Of a DNA stretch of 35,971 nt, positions 21,765 through 30,680 are shown piece by piece. The notes beneath the pieces were generated by a model, which worked only from the letters and a program-made list of their open reading frames with translations, ran no database searches and had not been told where the DNA came from. Source of the stretch: Hypsibius dujardini (Eukaryota; Tardigrada; Eutardigrada; Parachela; Hypsibiidae). The stretch lies in the NCBI GenBank assembly GCA_001579985.1, contig LRSR01003997.1, positions 1-35,971 of the forward strand, given 5' to 3'. A program made the translations under genes and the position numbers. Numbering within the stretch: the stretch's first letter is position 1; each line of letters opens with the position of its first letter.

Positions 21765-22734
21765 CGAGACAGACCGATAAGCAATATAGACAACCACGCA
21801 ATATGTCTAGGCAATCAATCAGGAAAAAAGATAGACACGCAGGAAGAGTGTCAAGCGTGCAGGAACAAATGCAGGAACCATGTAGACAGACACATACAGG
21901 CCGACACACTACGACAGTCTCAGTTTGCTTTGCGCTTGCATTAAAGAAATTATATTTAGAACTAGTGGATTAGAAAAACTGTACAATAAAAATCAATTTA
22001 GATTAAAATATAATCAATCGGAGATTTATTAGTCATATTACTGCAGCAGTAATGTGGAATGTATCCAATATCCTGAAGAGAAATGCAAGCGCAGAAATGT
22101 TCAGTCAACGCACAAGACTACTCCGCCCTGCGATTGATTGATCGATTGGCTCTACAAGGTTAAACGAACGCTTTGACCCTCCAATTCAGCAATCAATCGC
22201 AGGGACAAGCACACAATCACACTCCACATCACAGATGAATCAAGCACCTACACCTACCACAATCTCCATCTCAGCGAGGAACATCTGTACCATTTCCTCG
22301 CCGTTGTGGCAAGCATTCATTTCCCTCTCAAACTCCAGGTCAAAATAAAGCTTTACCGGAACGCCCTCCAAAATGACCTCGTAATGGTGCTTCCACTCAG
22401 CGTCAACCTGCTTGTAGGTATGCCAAAAATGTTCGTAAGAAGTGACCAAATAGCGGCGCCTTCCCTCGCTCAAGTCGCCGGTTTCAAAGGCAAACACGTG
22501 CAGCCCCTCGCAGGCGCTCGCGGCGTACGCGAGAGCTTCCGCCTGCCGGAAAAAGGTCGTCCACACCACCGCAGGGCCCAACAGAGACGCGGTGAAGGGA
22601 TGAAGGGGTGCAACGCTTGTACCGCGCGTTCTTCCTTTACTGGCCGTCCAGATTCTGTTGACCCGAGCGGACAGGTCGGTGCCTGTTGATGATGGGCCGG
22701 ATTGCTTGGATCGGTAGAACGGAGTTGGATCCAT
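19797..22734 (-). CDS. PRIMPOL: PrimPol, archaeo-eukaryotic primase/DNA-directed polymerase
   Basis: Three minus-strand exons, 22734-22258, 21441-20947 and 20288-19797, all phase 0, give 487 residues. PrimPol reprimes stalled forks in nucleus and mitochondria. Catalytic motif I is KLYFDLEF (D132, E134), motif II is KFSQH (K183, S185, H187), and motif III is VFVDQGVYTKNRNFRLF (D247), matching human D114/E116, K165/S167/H169 and D280. The zinc-knuckle ligands C387, H394, C414 and C419 have the same spacing as human C419, H426, C446 and C451. The tail has two acidic/aromatic stretches (DDDVFRWVVEEEFDVDGDEL) like the RPA-binding motifs. The protein is shorter than the 560-residue human enzyme, mainly by missing insertions. 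Intron 2 begins CAG|GCAAGT, a GC-AG intron. Intron 1 carries a minisatellite. No lesion is seen. Confidence 0.95.
20289..20946 (-). other. PRIMPOL intron 2, GC-AG type
   Basis: On the minus strand the donor is CAG|GCAAGT at 20946-20945 and the acceptor CTTTGCAG ends at 20289. The donor otherwise fits the consensus perfectly, as GC donors usually do. The intron includes a weak copy of repeat family A (20540-20740). Confidence 0.8.
21537..21770. repeat. 53-bp minisatellite embedded in CAGA microsatellite (PRIMPOL intron 1)
   Basis: A 53-bp unit, beginning at AGGATGGATAGAAAG and containing TTTACAGGCAGA(T/C)ATGCGTACATA and several CAGA units, is repeated three times from about 21575 to 21735 with one visible substitution. 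It is flanked by pure CAGA tracts at about 21540-21580 and 21735-21765. It is non-coding, despite open frames on both strands. Confidence 0.9.
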
Positions 22735-22961
22735 CTTTTGTGTGAGTGAAATAGGATGAAAAGATGGTCAATAAGCTGACAACAATGGAGGCATTATGGG
22801 TCGCGCGAACATTTAAGAAAAGCAAAATAAATAAGTGCGAGATGCCGTTTCTGTTCCCGTTCGCAGATTTTGAGGAATGTTCTGTACAGTAAGCAGCTGT
22901 TCGCTTAAGAAGTGACAAATGCTCGCAAATTAAATTCCAATGTTCTAGTAGTGTACGCACG

Positions 22962-23073
22962 TGGCAAAAACCTTGCTATAATCGAGTTAAGCCATTTACT
23001 CCTCCTTCCATGCATAACTTTGGACACATTCCGAGTTAGAAGGCATAACTCGGTCAGAGCATGATTTTTGCCA
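22962..23073. mobile_element. 112-bp inverted-repeat element
   Basis: The 28-bp arms 22962-22989 and 23046-23073 (TGGCAAAAA...TGCT...CGAGTTA) are imperfect inverted repeats, and pairing extends outward through GCAC(AT)GTGG. The interior also contains further GAGTTA/TAACTC words. This is a MITE or a hairpin-forming transcript. Confidence 0.5.
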
Positions 23074-24174
23074 CATGTGCATTATGTTTCCTGTCTCTTT
23101 TCTTGTCTCTCATGCTTTTCGAGGCTTAGATGACCATTAATCATATCAGGTCACGTGTATTAGTAAGTACTACGTAGTACTAGTAACTAAACCTGACTAA
23201 TATGTAGTAATTAATGAGTAACAGCACAAAACACTGCTAAATTATTTGAATCATCAAGGAACACAGCAGACACGTTTTATTTCACGTTTTATTACGATTT
23301 TAATTCTTGCAATTTTAAATACCAGAATATATTCAATGAAAGAGTAACCAGGTTAGGCTATAAAATAGCGATTTGGTTCACTATAGGTAGGACCTAGGGA
23401 CTAGTGACAGTAGGAAGTTCTGAACTAGACCCTCCACGCAACATTCGTACGTACTGCAACTACGGCAAGTAGATGGTTCCTTGCGAGTTTTGGCTTGGAA
23501 TTTACCCCGTGCGGGACTCATTTTTGCACAAAACAAAAATTCCTAAATTTAACCCTATATGAACTGATAAAAAAAAATTTATGCTTAATTTCGAAAGAAT
23601 ATGAATGTGTCTGTAAAAAATTTGCTCGGTTTAACGTTAGGGCAGGAGCAGGACAGGTGCTATGCCGTGGTTTGTGACGGCACCTAGAAATTAAGCGTGG
23701 CCCGGTTACTGGCAGACTTTGCCAAGTTTGCTGACCCGTGGACCCATGTACCACTTTTGAGTCTGAAAATGTTTACATTTTTTTTAAAAAGGTCTCCCTC
23801 AATTTAGTGGTGCACGATTGATTGCATATTTCTGATTTTTTTCTTGTACAATACACTGACATAGATCTATAATTTGCCGTTTTGGTTTTTTAGATTCGCT
23901 TCAAAGTTAAGGGAGATCTCAAATACGGTCCATGGGGCACAACTACAACAGTGTTGGTCCTTCAGTTTTCCGAAACAACTTCTGATTTAACAACTGAATT
24001 TTGATTTTGAAAGTAGTTCGGGTAGCCATCGAAGTTGGCTTTCCAATGCAGAAAATAGTTTATCAATATCACACACACAATTCAGGCGAGGGCCTGCGAA
24101 GGCCAGTGCAAAACGCTTTCCCGCACCCGGTACGGTACTTCAATAGCAAGTTTTTCTTAGCAAGCTAAGACATC

Positions 24175-24182
24175 TATATAAA
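24175..24182 (+). promoter_or_regulatory. TATA box candidate
   Basis: TATATAAA occurs about 130 bp before the short frame at 24304 and about 270 bp upstream of the YfaP-like homology. No initiator could be assigned. It is supported only by the motif and by the similar box at the second locus. Confidence 0.35.
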
Positions 24183-24448
24183 CTCCGCGGAGGCCGCAGC
24201 GAATTGAGACGGAAACATCGAAGACGAAAATAGTGAATTTCACTTTGTTTTCTCGCCTGGTGTCTGTGTATATACCGTCAATTGACTGAAGATCTCTGAA
24301 AGTATGCGAGTTTGTCTATTTTCGCGCGAAACTGTTCTGTTTGTTTTTACAACTTGTGAATCTCTCGATGCGAGGGGCCGAACTAAACATTTCAGTCCTC
24401 AATAAAAGTTTTCTGCTCTTGAAAAACCATTAAACCATTATTTTAATT

Positions 24449-25070
24449 GATCCTTCAGAAAACTCCGCCGGGTCATATATTATTCATTCGGAAACGCCAT
24501 TTGGACGAGATGGTATTATGTTCGTATTATTTTGAAGTCTGTTTTCAATTTGATTGCGGCCATATATGTAACAGTTGCAATCGTATCTCGAAAATTCCCC
24601 TTGACCTGATAGACATTAACCTCACGCCCATCGTCGGAGCAGGCGTGACACGGATCTTCCTGACGTGGGGTGCACAATCACTGGATCTGGACAGTCACTT
24701 GACCGGTCCCTCGGGGAGCGGCAGCCGTTTCCGCGTCTTCTACTCCAACAAAGGCAGCGCCACCAGTCTGCCCTACGCCAACCTCGACGTAAACGACCAG
24801 ACCAGCTACGGACCAGAAATCATCACCATCACCCGGCAGGACAGAGGGGTCTACCGCTATGTCGTGTACAATTACAGCAACTGCAACCTCCCAGGCAGCG
24901 ACGTGCTGTCCAACAGCCAAGCCAGCGTGTCGCTGACACATGCCGGACAGACGAGGACGTTTCCGGTGCCGCCACGGAGGGCGGGGATCGTGTGGACGGT
25001 TTGTGAGCTGAACGGGATTAACGTCATCCCGGTCAACACTATCGCCAGCGCCAACGTTTTGCCGGAATGA
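24449..25070 (+). CDS. YfaP/DUF2135-type domain protein, 5'-incomplete paralogue
   Basis: From about 24612 to the stop at 25068-25070 an uninterrupted frame encodes a complete YfaP-like (DUF2135) beta-sandwich domain, with the marks TRIFLTWG, DLDSHLTGP, TSYGPE, ITITRQDRGVYRY, LTHAGQ and VWTVCELNG. It is clearly paralogous to the C-terminal domain of the gene at 30681-32802. Homology also covers 24449-24520 (SAGSYIIHSE resembling DAGSYTMQGS), but that piece is in another frame and no intron of credible length reconciles them. Neither the signal peptide nor the first beta-sandwich domain was found upstream. It is either a 5'-truncated, frameshifted copy or a gene whose upstream exons I could not recognise. 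A poly(A) signal follows at 25180. Role unknown; the family is secreted or periplasmic in bacteria. Confidence 0.65.
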
Positions 25071-25179
25071 TTTATTAGGTGTAGTTGACGATTTTCCATC
25101 ACATAGTTGTTGCTAGCTTTTTGTATGCTATCATTTAGTAATAATATACTGACTATTACTGAGTGTTAGAAACCCATCA

Positions 25180-25185
25180 AATAAA
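25180..25185 (+). terminator. poly(A) signal
   Basis: AATAAA lies 110 bp after the stop codon of the first YfaP-like locus. Confidence 0.5.
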
Positions 25186-25259
25186 TTAAAACTAGCAAGT
25201 GTATGTTATACACTAAGAAATGCGGAGCTCGCGTATTGATAATTGGGGCAATGGGCAAT

Positions 25260-25515
25260 GGGCAAGGACGTCACGTCAGACACACGGACAGCGCGTCGCC
25301 CACCCACACGGCGTGGGCGGACCGTACACGTGGGCGTGCGTACGCGTGGGCGAGGCCGGACATCAAACCGGCTACCAGCAAAGCTGAATGCAGCGCTGCG
25401 TGACGTCATACACACAGCGCGTCGTCCTCGCCCACGCGCCCACGCGGACCGTACACGTGCCCATGCGTACGCGTGGGCGAGGCCGGACATCAAACCGGCT
25501 ACCAGCAGAGCTGAA
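25260..25515. repeat. CpG-rich block, 127-bp tandem duplication with CRE-like sites
   Basis: Two copies offset by 127 bp share GACGTCA, CACAGCGCGTCG, GACCGTACACGTG, GCGTACGCGTGGGCGAGG and CCGGACATCAAACCGG. The second copy has a perfect CRE palindrome TGACGTCA (25401-25408); the first has GGACGTCACGTCA. The base composition is strikingly GC/CpG-rich against AT-rich surroundings. Open frames on both strands are by-products of this composition. Confidence 0.8.
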
Positions 25516-26000
25516 TAAGAAATGCTTCGCATGATTAATTCTAGCATTGTGTTGCCTGGATAAAGACAAATTTCAAACGGGAGGGGGGAAATGGTCGGTG
25601 TATGAATACTCTGTCCCGCACGATTAGGGAAGTGTCCCAACCATTGCCCGGTATGCGTCTGAATCATGTCTAATCCATTCAAAGGAAATGTTCCGGCTGT
25701 GTCTAGTCTGTTGTTTTTTGGCGTATCCTAAGAATGGTTTAGGAGTAGTCAAGGAATGGAATTTTAATAGTTCTGCTATCTCGTTAAAAATTTCCAAAAA
25801 ATATCTGGCAAGTGACTGAATAAGAGGTAAACAATTTACCTAAAATTGCTAAACAGAGGCCCTTCTTTACACTAGTAATCCCATTAAATAAATCAAAAAC
25901 AAGAATATGGAAAACAACAAAACGAGAAGTATTCGCTTCATAGGTACAGTTAATCAGGTATACCAGAAAAAAATTATTTCGGGACCGCCAAAGCCGACTT
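25516..26000. other. intergenic, no feature seen
   Basis: This is AT-rich sequence with no recognisable gene or repeat. Confidence 0.5.
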
Positions 26001-26561
26001 TTACGCCTTATTGAGGGTTCCGTTGACGGCTTGACCGATGGAAATTAGAGGCGGCCCATTCAGTTTCACCTTGTCGCTGTGGATGTAAGCTGAAAAACAG
26101 CAACATCAATATATTGAAGAACGTTATGGACACGCTAGGTGATGTATTTAGAAAATTTTAACAGTAAAAAGCGTTGGAGGAGATCCTTGTAGATGAAGAC
26201 TGGCTTTCCAGCGGCACTTCGTTCGTCGTCGAAACCGTGTACGGATACACGAAAGTGACTGAAAAGTTAGCGTATCAGATCAAATGTGCGGATAATAGTA
26301 ATATAATCATAATCGATAAAATAGTTAGGATTGAGGAAATGAGTATTGAAAAAAATCACACACTCATTTAATCAATCAATGCGTACTTTACCTGAATAAA
26401 TATTATTCCCCAGGAAAATGTCAATCCATCAATCAAGCGAAATTATCTTGGATAGAGTGGCATGCCAGTAGAAACAATCAATCAATCAATCCATCAACCT
26501 ATTTCATGTCCGTACCTCGAGGAATGAAGTAGATTAGGTCCCTTTCAGCGGCGCTGACATG
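26001..26561 (-). CDS. three terminal exons of an unidentified minus-strand gene
   Basis: Exons 26561-26516, 26258-26163 and 26089-26001 join in consistent phases (1, 1) with GT-AG borders and end at a TAA. The joined peptide includes AAERDLIYFIPR, TFVYPYTVSTTNEVPLES and NGPPLISIGQAVNGTLNKA. I recognise no family. Upstream, a frame starting near 26806 on the minus strand reads MADSSAENLIVHGEAYQK and ends VIPRG at a possible donor, but its phase cannot enter the 26561 exon; it could join the 26258 exon directly as an alternative. The gene may therefore have alternative 5' exons, or the upstream frame may be chance. Confidence 0.35.
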
Positions 26562-27850
26562 CTTAAAGTTTAGAGCGCGTTAATTCTCGTCGGTTTTCAG
26601 CATAAACTACTTAGGGCGAGCATCTATACAAATGAAAATTTTTAAAGGAGAACGAAAAAATTTTGGATGTATCCGGACAAATTGAAGTACCTCGCGGGAT
26701 GACTGACTGCTTGCCGTAGAGAGTCCGAGAACGGAACTCCACACAGATTTTTTGATAAGCCTCGCCATGAACAATCAGATTTTCCGCAGAAGAATCAGCC
26801 ATTTCTTCATCCAAAAAAGAAAACAATACATCAATTCCAACAGAAATCAGTATACTTGAAGCCAATAGCAGGTTCGTTAAGTTGTTGATTTCTTTCACAA
26901 TCGGATAAAACACTATAGAAACGACACAAAAATAAACCTGCGTGCTCCGCCACCCGAGCGAACGACGGATACAACTTAAATTAAGATACTAATACAAATT
27001 AAGATTTCTAAATATATTACAAAAGACAAGGTGGATTCGAGTGGGAGGATAGTACGGACCGAGAACGGTCAAAAGAAAACGAAAATTAATTGAGAAGCCG
27101 AGTCGAGATTTGAATCGCAAACCAGGCAATAAGTAGGCTAGTAGGCGCTAAGTGGTAAATCCACATTCACAGTGGGAGCCACAGTAGGACTACTGGCGCG
27201 CCACAGCCGGCAGTTTGATATTTTGTTTGGGTAGGTGCTCACATGACCGGGCCGCGGTTTGTCCATTTCGGCCAACCAAAAATCGTGCGGGTGTAAAATG
27301 TTGCGAAACAAAAAAGAAAATGAGTGAATACGAAGGACAGGATGAGGGTTCCATCGCCCAGGTGAAAGATCAGAGACCACAAAGATCACCATAAAGAGAA
27401 TAGCCCCATTTGAGCGGGATTCCAGATTCGATTTGACAGAAGGAATTTTTGGCAGCTAAAAGTAAGTTTAAAAAAGGGCTTACAAGTGATTTAAACCCAG
27501 CCTGGTTCTTCGCCTCTTTCGACATCCGAACCGCATTGCGAACTTTTCTAATTTAAAGCAATTTACCCTCAATGCACCCATTTCGAATTTCCTTTAATAG
27601 TCGTGTCAGCGAGCATTCGCACAATCGTGAGCATGTCGATGAGTTCCCAGTACACAAGACGCATTTCCTTTCTGGATTTCAACGCTAATTCGCTGTATCA
27701 AATACCCTAAAGAGCGCTTCGCTCTTTTGCTGTTCCATTCGCCACTCGCTTGGCGATGTTGGCGATGAGCATTTTGGCCTCCGGTCCCCAAGGTTTGCTA
27801 GATAGTTACTCAGTAGTGGGGTTTCGCAATGGACGTGTCCTGATATCCGG

Positions 27851-28494
27851 TACTACAGGACTTGTTCGCGCCAAGTTTTGACATTTTTTATTTCAAGATT
27901 TGTGAAGATGTTCTTGCTGCTGTATACAGTTCGGTATTCCACCCAAATAAAAACGGTCTGACAAATGATGGTAGAAAGACCTCTAAACTAATTGATCTTC
28001 CTTTGCTCCTATCTCGCTTTTCTTTGATCAAATCTGTTTCCATGAATAACTGGGAGCTATTTTAACTACGAAAGAAGCAAAGGGTACCCGCCGCAATTGC
28101 AAAATATTTGCCTTTTGGTACAAGCGCACTGAAGATGGCTTCCTGGCCGTTTAGAGCTTTCGTCAAAAGCGCCACAACAGCTGATCTTTTCCATCAGCCA
28201 AATTTTTCCCCGTCGTTTTAAACGTATGTTGCATTATTTAGGCTGAATTTGAAATAAAAACAGTATGTTGGTTTAGTGAATTGCGCTGTTTTGAATTCCC
28301 AAAAAAATGATTCAATTTCAGATCTGGTTTTTTTTGGAATCTGCGAAGTTATTCGAAAGCTTCTGATATTTTAAAGAACCCGTTCCTTCTCTGTTTCGAT
28401 TGAACCAGATGGATGAATTGCTGCTGGATATGTGGCAACGCAGTTTGAGAAAACTCGAACTGCCCCAACTTGGCGCGAACAGGCTTCTATAGTA
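27851..28494. mobile_element. ~640-bp inverted-repeat element (non-autonomous DNA transposon candidate)
   Basis: The left end (27851-27876) and the reverse complement of the right end (28467-28494) share TACTA(C/T)AG then TGTTCGCGCCAAGTT, including a perfect 14-bp match. No transposase frame is present between them. The superfamily is unassigned. Confidence 0.5.
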
Positions 28495-28555
28495 ATGCAT
28501 CTGGTAGCAGTTTTTTCTACCATCAAGAGGTGCATAACAGTGAAGCGTCCAGCGG

Positions 28556-28800
28556 CCCGTTTAGGCTCCTTGCAAGTCGGAACAAGGACCCCTCATTGTA
28601 GGTAGGGTTAGGAGGTGGGCATAGGGGCAAAATGTATCTTTTTTCAAAATTTGGCGTTGTTCCTGATCATTGTGAAACTTGTCGAGAAGTGGGGCTCTGA
28701 TTACCAAGCTCTCGGGATTTCAAAATATTTTTGTGTGGTTTATCGTGCAATATTTCCATCGAGAGAATCGGAAATAAACGAGAACTTCCATTTTTATTTT
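28556..28800. repeat. dispersed repeat family B, copy 2
   Basis: This is a shorter copy of the repeat at 18388-18960, in the same orientation, lacking the GGCCCGTGGGC-rich middle part. Confidence 0.6.
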
Positions 28801-28818
28801 TAGAATTGGTTAAAGCCC

Positions 28819-28958
28819 TTATAGAGGGTGCTGCGAAATAACTGCCGAGGCTGTAACATTGATTGTTGGATTGGTGACTTGAGTGAAATACTGAATAAAA
28901 CACCAATCTAACAATCAATTCAACTGGAGCTTTGTCGACGTCGCAGCGCCATCTATAA
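28819..28958. mobile_element. 140-bp MITE-like inverted repeat
   Basis: Outer arms (28819-28836 and 28941-28958) share TTATAGA.GG.GCTGCGA. Inner arms (28859-28876 and 28901-28918) share TTGATTGTT(G/A)GATTGGTG, 17 of 18 matching. The segments between outer and inner arms are unmatched. Both pairs are concentric, so the whole unit folds on itself. Confidence 0.6.
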
Positions 28959-29074
28959 CGGTTTGAACCAGTTTTTAAACCCTTAAAACTGGAAGGTCTC
29001 CTTTATTGCCGATTTTCTCGATAAATATATTGTCAAAATAATTAACCGAAATTAACGTGGTTGCAAATTGTTAG

Positions 29075-29176
29075 GGTTCCGGAGACATTGAAGGCGCTGT
29101 GCTAGGCACTGGTTATACCGGCCTCTGCGCTGGCCATTGCGGCACTGGTCGCCGCGACCCAAATTGCACCAATTAA
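29075..29176 (+). other. possible terminal exon of a small cysteine-containing peptide
   Basis: After TTGTTAG an open frame of 33 codons reads GSGDIEGAVLGTGYTG, then LCAGHCGTGRRDPNC and two more residues before TAA. The three cysteines and Gly/Arg-rich content are peptide-like. The polypyrimidine tract is poor and no upstream exon was found. It could easily be chance. Confidence 0.2.
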
Positions 29177-30568
29177 CTCCATGGATATTTGCACGGAAAA
29201 TTGACGCGTACAGTTATTCTAATAAACTGGTTATACCCGCAAAACTATAATTCGACAAGGAGACACTCACGTTTTGAAATCGTGATCAATGTACATGAAA
29301 TAAAGGCTACCGGCCGCGAGATACGGAGCAGGTTAAACAAGTCGGAATCTTCCTCGACAGATGAGATTTCGTCGTTTGCAGATAATATGGAATGGGGGCG
29401 ATATCTTTGAAACATCTATTAAATTGCAAAGAACAAAATAGTACGTAATACATCTCTGATGACTCAACAGAGTTGTAGAAGTCGACAAAACATCAGATGA
29501 CAAACGCGGACCTGGACGGGAGATGGACAGAAGCCCCTCCCAAAATAAAGATGCCAATTAAACACTATTTGTAAATAATTTATGGTACTCAGAAGTGACC
29601 AAAAACCATATCATATTGGCGGTTTTACTATTTGTTTATGCTCAAAACGGTCCCAATTTCAGGTCAAAAGAGCTCGATAGTGGATGCAAAAAACGGATAT
29701 AATTATGAACTGCGCCGCACTTAGTTGCCCAATGGTCAGTCTTTCTCAAATGATCCCTGCTTGCCATTAAATGATTTGGCATGGCAAAGGAGCGATAGGC
29801 ATGAGAAAGAAATGGAAACACTATCCGCCCGGGAATCTAACCGTTGCCATTGCCGGCATGAGACTGACGACTGACTGACCACGACTGACCATTGGTCTTC
29901 TAGTACGGTTCTCGTCCTTTCGGACGTAGTATTTTTAAACTAGGTTTTAACAACATTATTGAAATCGAAGTTTTTCACCATTCCTTTTCAAATTAGCTCC
30001 CAATAATTTTAGCAACATAAAAGGACGTCGTTTGGATGGTTATCCTTCTACTGCAGTGTTTAAAAAGGGCTACAAGCTGGTATTTTACTTATTATGAAAT
30101 GATATTTAATATAGTAAATCTACTGTAACCGTTATTATATCGATTGTAACCGTATTTCGGATAGTGTTTTTCTGGGGGAAGACAATGAAGTGAGTGAACA
30201 ATACCTTAATATCATATCTCGGAGGCAGGACAAGGTTCACATTTACAATGGGGGAGATTAATTGTGGCGCCCACAGAGAACAATCCAGTTGCTCCCCAAG
30301 AATATTGGCATGCCCGTTTATTGGTCTGTAATCGACATCCAGCTCGCCTAGTGAAACAAACAGCTGCTACTCACAGACAATACATTTGATTACTGATGAA
30401 CCGACTCGACACACACTCGTTTGCATATAGTACGAAATGTAAATGTCCAGTATCCTGTAAGATAAGGTCGTAATAATGGACAAAACCAAGCTGGGTGCGC
30501 TATCACATCCCAACTTGCCAAGTGCAGCTTGTGCAGCCCTGGCCATGACGAATTCACAAGGCATACAG

Positions 30569-30576
30569 TATATAAG
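30569..30576 (+). promoter_or_regulatory. TATA box of the YfaP-like secreted gene
   Basis: TATATAAG lies 105-112 bp before the ATG at 30681. Transcription would be expected to start around 30600, giving a 5' UTR of about 80 nt. Confidence 0.6.
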
Positions 30577-30680
30577 CCACATGCAGGCCAGTGTGGATGT
30601 GACTTGACTTCATTCCTGAGAAGCCTCGCCTAGAATCTTGCTATTAACATATTTTTTTAAGTAAGGATTATAACGGCAAG

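Larger units (their letters stand above)
22735..24448. other. intergenic region upstream of PRIMPOL and the first YfaP-like locus
   Basis: The PRIMPOL 5' UTR and promoter should lie near 22735-22960, though no TATA box is seen. An inverted-repeat element is at 22962-23073. A TATATAAA word at 24175-24182 may be a promoter. No exon of a signal peptide or N-terminal YfaP-like domain could be recognised. Confidence 0.45.
26914..30568. other. long non-coding stretch with repeats
   Basis: No multi-exon gene could be built. It holds the inverted-repeat elements at 27851-28494 and 28819-28958 and repeat family B copy 2 (28556-28800). One short cysteine-containing exon candidate lies at 29075-29176. 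Frames at 26914-27800 and 29189-29560 show no domain signature. Confidence 0.45.

Noticed and set aside
22306-22689. Plus-strand 127-codon frame
   Set aside because: Antisense shadow of PRIMPOL exon 1.
25203-25682. Overlapping open frames on both strands in the CpG-rich block
   Set aside because: Open because of GC-rich tandem repetition; both strands are equally open and the peptides are repeats of the duplicated unit.
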